A stretch of 64,000 nucleotides of DNA from Macquaria australasica (GCA_005408345.1 SEMN01000100.1:489001-553000), one strand, 5' to 3'; positions 1 to 14,444 are shown, counted from the stretch's first letter. Translations and numbers: made by a program. Notes: a model not told the origin generated them from the sequence alone.

Positions 1-827
1 ATATAATAGATGTGGGCTGTCTTGTTAAGCCCAGCAGGCTGTATGTGGCTGTGTCTCTGTGGAGAAAGGCTCTGAAGCTCGCTGTACCTGGTAATTAAAG
101 AGAGTTTGTGGCAAAAGCCAAACATCAGGAGAGATGAGCTATGAACAAAAGAGCTGTGACAGTTTCAGGTTATGTGATTTTTGTGTCCCTTTTTTGCCAA
201 ATGAAAAATCAATACATTTTCCGGGTTATACATATTCAGAGTGTCCACCATGCTTCCGCCCTGATGGAGAGAGGGGCGGGGGACTGGGGGCTAGAGTGGG
301 GGGAGTCGCCTGTTCGTCTGTCATAACTGTACCATCGCATTTTCCAACCCACTGGTGAATATTTCAGAGTTGATGTGATTGCCCTTCATGACAGCGGTGA
401 TGCTTTTTTTTCTCTCTCTCTCTCTTTTTTTTTTTCACCCCTTCAGCCACCCCCACACTCTGTCAACCCACCCCAATTCTGTTTGGTCCCTTTGAATAGC
501 TGCAAATAGGTGAAGGCATTGTAGTGTGAGCTGGAGTAAAAAGAAAAAGATGCATTAATAACAGGAGGTTGATTTAAGAGGAGGCAGCAGTGGAAGTCGA
601 CAAGCATAAATGCATGACGGGGGGTGGCAGAGAGGCAGAGTGACTCTTTGTGCAGGACAATGTCCCTCAGGCAGAGTAGATGGAAGAGCACTGCCCAGTG
701 ATGTTTTTGCCCCCTATCCAGGCTTTTAGCCCACCATCCTAGCAGGGAAAAGTACAGTCTGCATCTTCCATTGTGGACATAATATGTGTTAGTGAGTGGC
801 CATCATCTTGGACATTCAAGGAAGTCT

Positions 828-830
<3 letters not shown>

Positions 831-867
<37 letters not shown>
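831..867. repeat. (TG)n microsatellite
   Basis: Uninterrupted TG run of 37 bases. It generates spurious Val-Cys and His-Thr open frames on the two strands. Confidence 0.98.
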
Positions 868-868
<1 letters not shown>

Positions 869-1795
869 AGCTGGGGCAGAGGAGTGAGCAGTCCCTGAAT
901 GTTCACTCCCTGTGTAGCCACATTAACCTAGATCCTCCTTTCTTTCATCACTCAAGTAAAACACAAAGAGAAAAGAACTGGAGCAGCACTCACTTTATCC
1001 ACTTTATTTGTAATGTATCTAAACATGCCATTATCACGAGAAGTATTTCTAATTAGTATCATTTCCCATGAGATAACACTTTAGGGAAAGTATTTAATAC
1101 ATTACGTGGTGCTCAATGACAGCTCCTAACTTACTAAGTATCGAGAGCAAAAAAAACGCAGTCAAATTAGCCACATTTAGTGTGTTTAAATGTATTTTTT
1201 TCTGTTGAAGAATGCTATCGAAAAACATGACTTCTATGTGTGACTCTTTGTGACCTGACTGCACTGAGCGTCCTTTAAAATGGCCAGTGACTTTGAAAGG
1301 CAAGGGGGATCAAATTAAGTGTTGTGTGGAAGACCTATGGGGCTGGTTTGATGAGCAGGCACCACTGGGAGAGCAGTGGAGCGGTGGAGGAGGGGTTGCC
1401 GATATTGTTCTAAGGCAGTGTGAGCCATCACTGCTGTTTGTGATTAACTTGCCGTTTAAAGTTTTTTTTAGTTATTAGCTGCCCTAACCCCGTACCCCTC
1501 CTCCATCTCCTGCACCTCCTCCTCCTCTGCTACCCCCCGCCTCCCATCCTCTCCCCTCCTGCCCTCAGCCCCATGGAGACACAAAGTATTCATTCACATT
1601 TAGATCCTGAGGTCACAGCAGGGCCAGCAGGGAGAGGCCAGCGAGTCCCCCCATAGACAGGTCAGGAATCTAACACGTAACTCCGACCAGCAGTGCTGAG
1701 GTAGCTTGCTCTTCTTTCCTTTCAAAATGTGAAAGTGTGTGGGAGAGAGGGAGTGAGAGCATGAGTGAGAAAAGAAGAGTACAGAGACAGAGACT

Positions 1796-1802
<7 letters not shown>

Positions 1803-1827
<25 letters not shown>
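1803..1827. repeat. (TG)n microsatellite
   Basis: Uninterrupted TG run of 25 bases in the intron. Confidence 0.97.
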
Positions 1828-2236
1828 AGCAGATCTAGTGTTTGATGCATTTCTGACATTTTAGTACATTGATTCTGATGTGCGATTATGTGTACTTTAC
1901 TAAATTTTCATTCATTTTAAATTACTTTTTGCATTTTTGGATGTATCTCATGTTTAAAGTTGAAGTCCATATAAATGAATACAACTGGAATACATAAAGT
2001 TAATCAGCATTCATAACAGTAGCAATGCTTTGCAAGTCATTTAAAAAGCATTTTTTGCACAGCATAACACGTGTCCACATTTTAACTCAGCTTTATGTTG
2101 TTGTAGTGCAGTGGCCAGTATGGTTACTGATAATACCATGTTGTGGTTTATTGGTTGTTCATAAGCAAAAGCCCCTCTTGTCTCTGGCTAGATTGTGGGC
2201 ATGTTTTGCTGTGTTGTGGTTTTATGAGGGAGCTTC

Positions 2237-2241
<5 letters not shown>

Positions 2242-2268
<27 letters not shown>

Positions 2269-2277
2269 GGGGGGGGG
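2242..2277. repeat. (GT)n followed by a G homopolymer
   Basis: GT run to 2268 that passes directly into ten consecutive G residues (2268-2277). Confidence 0.97.
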
Positions 2278-3514
2278 TTACGAGGGGTGGGAGTGTTTTC
2301 CTGTGTGTTGTGCTTTAAAAGGAGGGTCTTGCGTATGGGGCACAGAGGTGCTGATATGAGGAGCGGACAATGCATGAAAGCCCTCAGCATGGGTCCTGTG
2401 TCTCATTGTCCCATGGTACCCTCCTGTCACTTTCATTTTGCACCCTCTAGTCCAGAGTCAGGCCAACTTTGATATAAGGAAGGGGTGCAAGGGATGATGG
2501 GGGGAGCAAGAGGGGGATTTTTAAAAGAAAAAGTAGAGGAGAAAGATAGAGTCTGTGAAGTGTGAAATAAGATTGCTTTTTATCCGACAGCGCAGCGTTA
2601 AAGAAAAGGAAGCTGTCCGGCCCTGGATAAAGCGGGGGAAGCACACCTCTCTGATTTACAGTGCGGTCCTGTGACACCTGGTTAAAATGATAACAACAGC
2701 CTCAATAATCATAATGAGAGTAATGAGAGCTTAGACACACAGCTCCACACAAGAGCCCAGAGAGAAGCAGAGCTCAACCCTCGCTCCCAGTACTCGAGAG
2801 CCGGGGAGAGGGAGAAGCTCAGCTCAGCCCCCGCGCTGGTTCTCCAGGACTTACGAAAGAAAGCCAAGAGAGATAGACAAGACAGTGCTGTTGACTGAGA
2901 TACAGTATATGCAACAAAAAAGAGCAGACTGTCACTGCTGTTTTGAGGAACACTGGAGCCATTCTCAGGTAGGACTGGAATTCTGTACTTTAAGAAAGGC
3001 AGTTATCATCATAGTGGTGTATTCTGCTGAGGCCGAGGATGGAGGAGGAGCCTGACCTAGTGAAAGATATCTAGAGTGACTATTATTACTTGCTGCTGCT
3101 CTTCTCTACAGTCTGGGAAGGAATACTGGAAAGTGCAGTGGTTACCATCAATTATTTATTAGGCCGTTTGTGCTTGTCAGTCTGATTAGCATTAGTGTAA
3201 TCACTGCTCTTCAGGGGAAAGGAAGGCTGCTCTCTCTCATCTGAAGGTAATCTTGCCGTTTTCAGTGTCTCATCTTCACCGGACGCCTCTTGCATAGCAT
3301 CTGCTTTTGTCATCTCCACATATTTCTTCCCTTTTCCCCTTCCCCGTGTGTTTCTGTCTGTTGCTGCTCAGCCCCTTCCCCCCGCACCTCATTAATGTGT
3401 GTGAGCAAGTTGCTCTCTCCCAGCTTGTATAGAGTGACACCTATGGGCCTGATTAAGCCTTTGCACTCACTGTGCAAAACACAAGAGGGGAAGACTGCTG
3501 AGCGTCTGTATGGT

Positions 3515-3516
<2 letters not shown>

Positions 3517-3583
<67 letters not shown>
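3517..3583. repeat. Long (GT)n microsatellite
   Basis: Longest microsatellite in the window: 67 bases of perfect GT, ending in GCGCATACGTAC. Such alternating purine-pyrimidine tracts can adopt Z-DNA and are usually length-polymorphic. Confidence 0.98.
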
Positions 3584-3586
<3 letters not shown>

Positions 3587-6500
3587 ATACGTACATCTGT
3601 GTGTCTGTCTGCGAGATGCTGGAACAGAGAGCCCATGGACTGTCCCCTCTGAGTGACTGGCAGAGCAAAGCTGATATTTATATGCTCAGAACAAATGAGT
3701 GTAATCTCTGTGCAATGGGCTTATTCAGCTTGCATGATTAGATTAATGGAACTGTTTCATATCATTGTATTAGGATGGTTAATGAAGACAATTAATTAGA
3801 AGACAACCTTCAGGCTATTGTCCTTTACATCTCTCAGATTTGGGTTAGAAATGGCCTGCTGCCATAGCTTTGAGTGTTTCTTCTCATTTATTTTCAGAGT
3901 TAATCTATGGCTACAGTTTTAGTGTCTCTTCCATTTGCATCCTACTCTTAGGCCACTCATGACCTTTCATTAATTATGGTCGGCCTGGCTTTAATCATTT
4001 TGTAATACTGTTGGAGATGAGACGAGGAATAGGCAAAGCCATTTGCCACTTAAAGATGTAACGCTGCTCCTGGAATTAAATGTCTGCATTTCTGCATAAA
4101 TTATGGACGGGGCTCTGTGTTGTGTGTACTAAAAGTGTCATATACGTTGATTAAACATCTAAATAAAGAAGTATTGAAAACACGAGGAAGAAAAAAAGTG
4201 CACATGTGAGCATGTACATTATGTGCGCAGGAAGTTGGGGGTGGGCACAGGGAAGCTGAATAGCATTAGAATGGTGGCTGCCTATCAGAGTAATGTTTAA
4301 GCACAAAGTGTGTATTAACGTGTAGGTGGGGAATTAGTCTCACTACAAGTGTCACATAGCTAAGAAATGACACCTTGCCCCGTTTTTTTAAAGGTGAAAA
4401 TATTTACCTGGGGATTATTTTGTAATCTGAGCACCTATGCAGCTGTACAGTATCTTAATTCTCGCGGAGCTGTGAAGATTTATGCAGGCAGGAGTTAGAC
4501 AGGATTTTGGGACTCGGCAGGAGATCTCTGGTTTTCTGGGAATGTTTAAGATCCGCCTCACCAGCACGGGATGGGCTGCGCTGGATGGAATTCACAGGTT
4601 GCCTTGGAAACATAATAGAAACACGGTTAAAAATAAAAGAATAAAATGTATTCATGCGTGTGGGATCCAGGGAACACTTAAATATGCTTTTTACTAGGAG
4701 CCAGTCATCCCTTTTAAATATCTTTTTTTAAACACGGGATCATTGGATCACAGGATCAGCTTTTAGCAATAATGTGTAACAACACAATCCACACACCAGT
4801 CACTCTGCTCAGACAGCTGTTTCCTACAGCATTTGTATCAGCAAGCAGGAAATGGAAGGTATTGCTCCTGTCCTGCCAGTAATACAAAGGGTTTTTTTCC
4901 ATTGACTTTGATTTTTTTAAAACTGAATAACCCCATGTATAAGCATGCAGTTGTGTTTAGAATAATACAACTATTGCTATGGTAATAACCACCACTTATG
5001 ATTTTGTAGCTATAGTGTGTATTCAGTCAACCTTTAACCAGCAAGACAGTTTTATATTGCCTTAAAAATATCAAAATACATTGTAGATACTGTTAAATAA
5101 CCAACCTTTTTTTTTAGCCTACAGAGAAAAAAGATCTTTCACATACACAGCAGAGAATGAAATGTCAAATAAATAAATAAAAAAACAGTAATTTCCTTTA
5201 ATGTGTTTTTCATTTCTAAACATGATATATTTGCGTAAGGCATATCTATTTACCCTTTCAGGAGAAAAAGTGAGATGTTTGTGAATATTCTATCTATGAG
5301 TAAGACGTGTCATCAGGAAAGGGACTATGAGAATAGCCATGTGGTTCAGAGATGTGCTCAAAGTGTATCTGTTATAATGACACATACCAGAGTTTGAGAA
5401 CACGATGTCAACTCGATGCAATGTTTCATAACTGACAGGATAAACAGTGAGTGTTGGGGATAATGTAACATCATAAAAGTGGTTTTGGCTGTGGGTAGTC
5501 ATGTGGTGAGCTAAGATTGGATGTGTGATGACTGCAGGGCTGAATACTTGAACAGGATATTTCAGTAGCTGTTGTAGCATTGTCAATATATCAATAGCTC
5601 ATAGAGTAGAGACCTGAGCATGAAAGCATTTTCAAAAGAGCATTTAAGTACATTTGCTGAGAATTAGCTGACTTGTGTAATAACTGATAGGGCCTATTGA
5701 CTGCGGCCTAGTTTACTGTTGTCAAATCAATGCTATTGCATGCAAGTCCCACTACTTTTAAACAAACTTAACAGGCAAAGGGGATGTTCAGGGGGCACTG
5801 GAGGGAAATAAACAAGATTGATGCTCTTTTTATTATCTGTTTTTGCTATCTTTTCCTCTGTGTGTTACTTACAAATGGCGTTATCGGATATCCATTGTTT
5901 GGACTTCGATGCTCCTAAATGGCCTGATATATCGAGCTGAGGCTTTTAAGGTGGTTACAGGGGATTTCTGCCTTTGACTTGGCATAAAAATAAAATGAAT
6001 TGTGGCTCTGAAAGTTTTAAATATTTATGATTTTTTTTTTTTTTGCAATAGTACAATAGAAGAAGTGACATGAGGCTTGTATTGGTAAGTAACCTAGCAG
6101 ATTGCAGCAGGGGACAGTAATGTATGTGTGTGTTTGTGTTTGTGTGTGTGAGAAAGAGAATGGGGGCTTGTCTGGTATAAGGTCTTTCTCTCGAAGGATA
6201 CTGCTCACACAATTATTTTTCCATCTGCCCACAGCAGACCACATGTGTGCTTTTTTTCCACAGTTTTATGTCCACATTAAACAGAGGAAACCATATTTGT
6301 GTCATGGTCTTGAATACATGGAGAAATATAATAAATTAGCTCTCAATCCAATATACAATACAAATACAATAATAATAATAATACTTTTAATAGTAATAAT
6401 ACAAAATATTTGCCTTCCTCTTGCCCTATAATTCAAGTCTGATTTTTTTCATTCTTGTCAAAATAAATTTCACAGTGATGATCAGACAGACAGAAAGCAG

Positions 6501-6656
6501 ATTCTGCCCTCTTTGTCTGCTAGCCTTGCAACTGTGTGTCAGCATATGTAATTGTTGCAAGCTCCTATAGAAAAAAAACGCTGCCGTCCCTTTAAGTGCT
6601 TCCACCAATTCTGATGGCGTGGTAATTTACATATCCCGTCCTCCCTCCCCCTTCAG

Positions 6657-6764
6657 GAGAGCTGAGTGAGGATGTGGAGGCTGCTAGTGAGACCACCACA
6701 GACCAGGAGGACCAAACCAAAGACAGAGAAAGTGGGGGGGAGAAGGAGCTCACCAAAGGGACAG
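6657..6764 (+). CDS. zfhx3: zfhx3 coding exon (human exon 5 equivalent), acidic linker
   Basis: A 108-base exon bounded by a pyrimidine-rich acceptor (CCTCCCTCCCCCTTCAG) and a strong donor (ACAG/GTAAGG). Both flanking introns are phase 1. The frame is open and reads as a hydrophilic, acidic segment starting ELSEDVEAASETTTDQ and ending GEKELTKGT, with no finger or homeodomain. Its final G joins the next exon to give Ala or Val. It probably forms a disordered linker before the zinc-finger pair encoded at 17943-18143. The call rests on splice signals, phase and composition; I did not recognise strong residue-level similarity to human ZFHX3, so it is the least certain of the six exons. A second AG at 6658-6659 is possible but would shift the frame. 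Confidence 0.75.
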
Positions 6765-9700
6765 GTAAGGCCAATATTTACACCACACACATTTAGGGAA
6801 TACTATTCACAGGGAACATGTGGGCCTGCACCTGAATGGTGCTGAACAACAGGCCTTTTGTCTACTTAAATTAAACATATTTTAACTAAATATTGAGAGC
6901 CTTTTTAAGCATTAAACACTGTCTCTCAAAACTCCCTAAATCCTCTTCTAGTTTTTTAAAGGCTGAAGGTTTCCAGGCATTAAATCCCATCAGATACAGT
7001 TAGGATAAACTGTCAATTTAGATAATATGTTCAGGTGACATGTGACCCATGTTTTGTCTTTGCTCAATAGCTGATGTGAAGAGAGGGGCCTTTATGCGTA
7101 ATTCCAGCTGAGCCATGTGTGTACACACATGTGATAGCACTGTCCCCTTTCTCAACTTTGCTGCACACTCACAGGAACACGGGCAACACTTGCCTGTGTT
7201 TAATGTTTCTCAGAGATGGTTTTTATCTGTGCACCTCTTTATTGACAGGTGTAGGTGGTGAATCCTACGCAGGGGGTTGGGCTTCGGGTGAGGGGAGGAG
7301 CTTTAGGCCTAAACAATCTCTGATCAAGTGCAGGCTGCATTTCCTAAAAAAAAAAAAGCGTTTCCAGCATTTTTTAAGGTTGTAATCTTACAAATGTGTT
7401 CAAATTAAGGGATGTTTCCAGTTTGAATGGTTCGTCATTGATAAATTGTCAACCCTTCATGGAAGCCTGCATGTGTGGATTTTCTTTTTTTGTTTGCTGG
7501 GCCAATTATGACAATCTCCACACCACATGGTGAAAAATGAACAGTTTTAAACATCCAACCCTAAACCTTGAGTAATGTTTGAGTTTTGGTGTGATTGGGG
7601 TCTGTCTGGAAGGCCCTATGTTGTTTTAACAAAAAGACAACACTGATGATAGTAGAAGTACACAACCAGTTGTGATTCTATTGTTAGTGGTACTGTAGCT
7701 AGAAGAAGTACTTGATTAAGAACAGTTTTTGTACAAGTATTAAAAGTGGAAGACACTTGGTGGTAAAAAGAGTTTTTCCATAGATTGTCAGACGTGTGAA
7801 AGATGTTGACACTTGCAGTAATTTTAAGAAAGACACTGTGTGGCCATCTTTCAAACTGTGTTACCCAGCTTCAGTTCCTCGACATGAATGAAACATGGTC
7901 TCAAACACAAGTTTAAAGCAAGAGTCTAAACTAGATTTTGTTTCACATACTGTACAGTGTATGTGCATCACTGCGTCTAATTATATATATAAAGCGTTTG
8001 TTTACTGATTGTATTCAGATTTCTGAAACGTCAGTGTAAATGAAATATAGTTTCATTTTTCTTACTCATGCACAATTTACTTTGTACGCCTGTGTTAGAA
8101 AAACAATGTTGGCAGTTAAGACATCTCTTATTCAATAGATGCGATTTCTGATAATGATGACACTGAACAGTAACAGGCCTGGATAGATGCTTCTCACTTG
8201 TCTAACTTCTTGTGTTACTGCAGGATGTTTTGATTTACACTAGTCAGGTTAAAAGCTGGAAAACAATTCAGACCTTTTGCATACCTAGGTTTTTTATAAA
8301 GTGTAGCAAAAAAAAAACTTCATCACAGTGTTTGAAGCCCAGGCTTTGTAAAATGTCTTTGATATTCGAACTTCTATTTTAAATGAGGCTGAGTTGTTTG
8401 TGCTCTTTGAAAGGGCGACACTCTTCTTTGATGGAAGAAATAATGATATGCATGCCTGACTGAATATGGCTAAAAGTATGTTTTAGCACATCAAAATAAA
8501 GCACTTTAAAAAGCATTAAAATGAGCTGGCCGATTAATAATTCACTCATACCTGTGGTGCACAGGAAGACGACTCCTCGCATTAGGATTCCTCCTTTTTG
8601 AAAGGCATGCAATTTGATACAAGCATATTCAGTTCCTTTCCTCCCCTCTGTCAGTCGCTAATCACCAAATAAGTGTGTTTCTGTGTTTTCACAAAGGAAA
8701 TATGTGCTTGCATATGAAAAATTTACAGCTTCCCAGCAGCTTATTAGAAACGCTTAGTTAAAAATAGCATGTGCATTAGGGAAGCAGGTCTGAGGTTCTG
8801 TTTGATGTCAGTGAAAAGGTAGGTGGGTAGGTTGGGGTGGTGGGTTCAAGGCTGTGTTGTCAGCGAAAGGTAGACAGCTGTAGTTTAATGGAAGGGTCCC
8901 TTTTTGTACTTCAAACTTTTTTGTGATTGATGAATACAATGCCCATTCAAAGCAAGTGCAGAAAACCTATCTTGTAGCGAAAAAAGCGAGGAAGACCTCA
9001 CAATGCATTTGGTAAACAGAGGAGCACTTGTTTGGGCTGGTGATTGTCTGAAGATGTTTGTACAGTAGGCACACAGATGGTGTGCCTGATAGAATATGGT
9101 GTATGAGCATCTTGGCCAACCTGTTATTTATCTGAAAGGTGCTCAGTCTCCCACTCTCTGAGGCTGAGCTGTTTCTAAAGTCCATCATTAGAACTACTGA
9201 AGTATTTCTTCTCATCGTTGTCATGTAGCTGTTGGAACAGAGCACAACATTGTTCCTTTACAAATGACAGTCACTGTCAGACAGACGGCATTAGCGAACA
9301 CAGAAAAAAGGCTTCCTCCTTTTTAAAGCCACTGTCAATCTTATTTTCTCTTTCGTGTTCCACAGCTCCTCAGTATTCATTAAAATCATTTAGAGGTACA
9401 TCAGAAGCTTTTGTAAAATGCATATGTATTCAGCATGTCATCTCTTGAAAGATGCCTTCATTATTTTTTTATTTATCCAAAGATAATACATATATGTACA
9501 TGTACAGGCATTCAGACATATGTAAATGTAAATGTAATATGCTCCCAACAGTGCAGGTATTATGTGGTGCAACTTTTTATTATCATACAATATATTATCA
9601 TAAGGAGGCTATATATCCTGAGAGAGGAAAATACAAATTAACAGTCAAAGTAATTATAAGCGGAATACTAAAATCTTAATGTATTTGGACAATGATGTTC

Positions 9701-12700
9701 ATATTGGTGGTAGCTGCAATTTAATCATCCTGCATGATTAGTAATTCAAAGGGTCATTTTTAATGCTAGGTATGAAATATGTATAAATGGATAGCCATGA
9801 GCCTCTTTCCCCTCTCCTCACACCTTCTTCACCTAGCTGAGACAGCACTGGCAAAAGGGAAGAGCTTCTGCATAGGAACGGGATTCTTACCTTCATTAAA
9901 GCAGGTGGTGTATTTATGCAGCAGCTGAATGTATGGGGATGCAGCAAGGAGAAAGGCAGGGTGGCGAGTGTAGGGGAGATAGGAAGGTGAAGAGAGCAGA
10001 AAGGAGGAGGAAGGAGGGGGATTGTTAATACACCTGCAGACTCCGACACAATGTGATTTGACACATTTAACATAAATGTATGGGAAAGGTTGTACTGAAA
10101 GTTGGGGGGCTGTGTAAGGAGATGGGGAAGAGGGAGAGAGAAATAGTCTCTCCATTCTAGGGCTGGCAAGGTGGTAGTCCTCTGAAATTGAGCATGATAA
10201 ATAATTATTTTCATACCTCTTTCCTTACATTCAATTTATGGGAGCTGGAGCATGGGGGGTGAAAAATAATTTTCCAGCCCGGGTCATCCACATTCTGAGA
10301 CCGGTAAAACCTATGGAGATCAGAAAGACAAACTATACTACTTACTGAAAACAGAGAATATGTAACATACAATGATGAATATATTCTAAATATCAATGAT
10401 TCTGTAACCCACCAACTGATCTACTTTATATAATATAATTATTTAAACATACTAACAGTTTTCAATATTTTTAATATTTCACTCAAACATGTCAATAGGT
10501 TAACCATGTACACAGTCCTTAAAGTTATTTGTCATTTAGCAGGTCTGTATGTAACAGGTAAACAAAGTTGTGAATCTATGTCTTTTTGGTGAGATCCCAA
10601 GTAATCAAACAATGCAAGATATGTAAAGCTAGTCCGAATAACAGCAAATAAGACTGGGGTTTGATAAGGCCAAATAACTTGAGGGAAATGATTTTTGTGT
10701 AACTACTGTATGTTTTGGGAAATTGGGGAAAGAATATTTATAATTATAATGTAAATTATTGTGTGTTTTTAAGCAGTCTTTCTTTATTCAAACATGGAAT
10801 AAAATATTTAGTGCACATGTTTGTATGCAGTGCATATTTTTAGTAACACTTGCCATGCTGGACTTTGTCTGTGTTAGCTTGGGCTTAAATGTTCGTGTGT
10901 AGGCGTATTTTGACATAGATTTGTGGAGCACCAATTAAAGGTGACGTGCAGGTTCCAATTTAGCATTTGCTTAGCTGCTGTACACTGTTTTTACACTGCC
11001 TGTGTAAAAACAAATAGTACATATTATGGTATTTTCCTGCTTCATTATACCCAAAAACATTGCTTTTACCTCTCACGTATTGGGCTTGATAAATGAAATA
11101 TATATTTATACCCAATTAAACCTTTATGCATTTTAGACTGAACACCTACAGCAGAAGTGTTGTTTTGATTATTATGGTGAGGTTTAAAATACTGTAGACT
11201 TGTAAGGTTTGTAAACTTGTAAATAGTTTGTAATGAGATAGAACAGATTATGATAATGTTCAAACTAGACATTTCCTAACAGATGTTTTAACATATTTAC
11301 TTGACTGTACTACAATCAGATTAGTTTGCACCTCTCTCAGGATGTTCCAAATCTGTGCTGTGTTTCTTATGAGGCTCCTACATTAGGTTTTCCCACAGAC
11401 CAGCTAAAAAAAATGCTCCAAACTATTTTCAGTTAAATGTTGACATTATACCTGAGAAACTGTTTGGATGAAGACTGAGCAGCTGGGTGTGCTTATATAA
11501 TCCTATGTGTGTGTGCCTGAGTGTGTTTTTGGCTCGGTATCCACCTGTGTGTCTGTACAAATGTGCTTCACACATTGTGCGCATTCAGGTGTGTTGTGAA
11601 GCAGATGCTGTGTTGTACACTGTAGATACTGCATTTAGTCAGTATAATGAACATGATGATTAGCATCCCCTAGACTCAGCACGGTGGCATTGCAGTCTGC
11701 TCGTTTTTATTGTGCTCTGTATTGTGCTGTTCGTCTTCTGGTGTTGTTCATTCAGGAACAGACGTACCAAATGTTGTGTATTGTTCTCCATATAACGGTG
11801 CAGATATGTAGATTTAATATGAGCTGTGGTTGAAGTTGAAATTGCATGCTTATGGTTAGTTACAATCAAATTATTCAAGTTTATGTTATTGTTACTCTAA
11901 ACTTGGAGACATTCAGTGCAGTGGATTTGTTATTGCTTTTAAACCCTGGGTTGTGTGAGAAATCAGGAGACAGAGCAGTGAAAATGTTTACATATTCATA
12001 TCACATCCTTTGAGTGCTTGTCATCCCTCAAATTGTAATTCCTTTTGTCTTTGAAGATAATAGGCCATAAATTGTCCTTGTTTGTGAGCCAACTGCCTGA
12101 AAGCTCAGTGTTTATGAGTTTTACCACAGGGTGTCTAATGGCCTAGCACCAGTGCTGTGTCCTGTAAAGGTGAACGCCATGTCATCCTGTTGTCCGGTGG
12201 CCTGAAGATTAATAACGCCTCTGCTAATTAATATCTGCTCTCAATTTCTTCATGCAATCACGTCATTAGGCTGCACAACACTTTGAACACTTTGTCACTG
12301 TACAGTTTAGTGTTGTGTTCTATAAATGCAGATTTGGACTTTATAAATAATAGTAAAGGATTTCATATGTAGGTACAATATCGGGTTTTTAGTTCAAGGT
12401 TTCAGTTTTCTTGTTTTGTTTTTGTTATTATGCCTGAGAAATATAAGATGAAATGGAACACTGCCCTTTATTGCTCTGGGCTCTGACACAGGCTGTAGAT
12501 TGAAAACCTAGATAGAAATGTGAAAAAGAAAAGACAATATTCAGGTATTGTTAGCATAGCATTAAAAGAGAATGACTTGTAGCACTGGGGGAGTTGAATC
12601 ATCTCCATATTAATGGCCAACTTGCAGAGGGAATAGAGGTTAGGATTTTCTACACTGCAAGGAGCAGAGGGGCGTCAGAAGCCCTCTACAGTGTGAAGGT

Positions 12701-14444
12701 GAAAGGTTTTAGGGAGTTGGGGATCAGAGGACACACTTTTCAGAAAGTGTATCACTGAGGATGCTTGAGTTTCACTGTGCAGAGGAATTGTGGGCTGAAC
12801 TTAAGTTTAAAGTGATTGGCAGACTGTGGCTGTTCTGGGCAAAGTGACAGTAAAGTTATGCAGCCTCGCTGGCGTGGACGGACTGGATGATAGGTTATGT
12901 TTTTTTTTTTACAACCGGAGGCCTGAAGCTGCCATGGCGAGACAGGAACTGTGGTAATGAGGGGGCAGAGGCTCCGGAGATGATGAGGACCCCATGACAG
13001 TCAGTAGGAGGGGAATTCCCCTCCAAAACACCAGGAATCTTTTTCCCATCTTCCACTTCCTTACATATTGTTTACTGTAACTCACATTTTAGAATATGGA
13101 TAACCTCTCCCAAGGACAAAGCAGATTAATGGCAGCTGTGATTGCACTCCTCCAGATTTCAATGGCAAATGACCTGTTGTGGTTAATTCAGTGTGTGCTG
13201 TGTCAGTCACTCTGTCCAGCAGCCATTTTTTTCCCCTTAAAAGCACAACAAGGCTGTGATTGCTCCAGAGACCGGCGCAGTGTGCTGACAGCCCCTTTGC
13301 TGCTTGAATAATACAGTCCAGCTATGGGAGGTGAGACAAGGTGCCAAAGTCCAATTCACTTACGGGACTCGACAGCGCAAAAGCCTCTGGTTTACGGAAA
13401 AGGGGCATGAATTAATAATCACCTAATTGACTCTTAGGTTTTTTTCTCCACTCCTGCTCTGCCTTTTGTGCTTTCAAACAAAAGCCCACCCTGTGTATCT
13501 GTCAGAGGAGGTTTGGTGTGGATGGGGGCCCTGTGTCTATTGACCAGGCAGAAGAGGTCAGGGTAACAGACAGACTCCTGACAGACATTAAGGTCACTGA
13601 CAGAGGGGGTCTCTGCAGAGGACTACTTGTGAATGGGACAAGCATTGTTAATCTAACCAGCCACAGAGGTTTAAATACAGAAATATACTGTATATACTGT
13701 GTTTTAGGTCTTTTTAAAAGCATAACCACTCAGGAAGCTTTTAAATGTTCCACTACAGTCATACAGGGTCTCATGATGAAACTGTAACTTAGCCAGTGTG
13801 ATTGCAATATTATATATTAAAGAGAAAACAGTAGGAAATATTCTTTAAAACATATTTCAGTACTTTTTGTGATTGTATTTTTTCTGTGCTCTCTCAATTG
13901 CCCCCACAGGTATACCATCAGAAAGTAAAACTAGACCTCACCTCTAGTTGTTGTCAACTACTTTTGACATCCATAACATATCTCACCAGGAACTGTCCTT
14001 TTCTCTTCTTTTTTGACAGTACATTGCTCCAGTAATAGTCTTATACCCTGCTCCATCAGGACCCAATGTTTTGGTCATTGGTTCTGATCACCTGTTCGTA
14101 TTGTAGATCTGTGTGTCTCACATGTGCGCATCTGTGCTCGGACACCAGTGTCCAATTTGCCATGTTAGACTGTACGTAATGACAAAAATAAAAAAAAAAT
14201 CTCTAGTTATCTCTATTTCATTCCCAGCTTTTCAATGTTTCGGTCATTTTTTTTATCACCCTTGACAAAGAAAAACAGGATACAGTAGTTGGATGTTAGT
14301 CATGGTGCCGGTGATGGTGTCAGGGTGTAGGATTCTTAAGAGAAGGCGATTGATCAGATTTATGGAGTCCTAATTGGCCGTGACGAGAAAGACTGCGTCT
14401 GAGTAAGCCTCCCCAGCCCCTCCATCTGTCCCCCTCTCTCTCAG

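Larger units (their letters stand above)
1..6656 (+). other. zfhx3 intron (3' part) upstream of first exon in window
   Basis: No coding exon is supported here. The short open frames are low-complexity or microsatellite translations. The segment holds four TG microsatellites (831-867, 1803-1827, 2242-2268, 3517-3583), an imperfect TG tract at about 6121-6150, and a stretch at about 3700-4110 with many TAAT motifs that resembles a conserved non-coding element. An X-box-like motif is at 4598-4611. It ends in a good polypyrimidine tract and AG at 6655-6656. Confidence 0.7.

Noticed and set aside
3290..3652. 120- and 108-codon open frames on both strands around 3.3-3.65 kb
   Set aside because: They are created by the GT microsatellite at 3517-3583, which lacks stop codons in all frames; no domain or codon pattern otherwise.
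9738..10214. 158-codon minus-strand open frame, the longest outside zfhx3 and its shadows
   Set aside because: Low-complexity Ser/Pro/Leu composition from a purine-rich + strand, with an overlapping frame on the same strand and no recognised family. It lies inside an intron.
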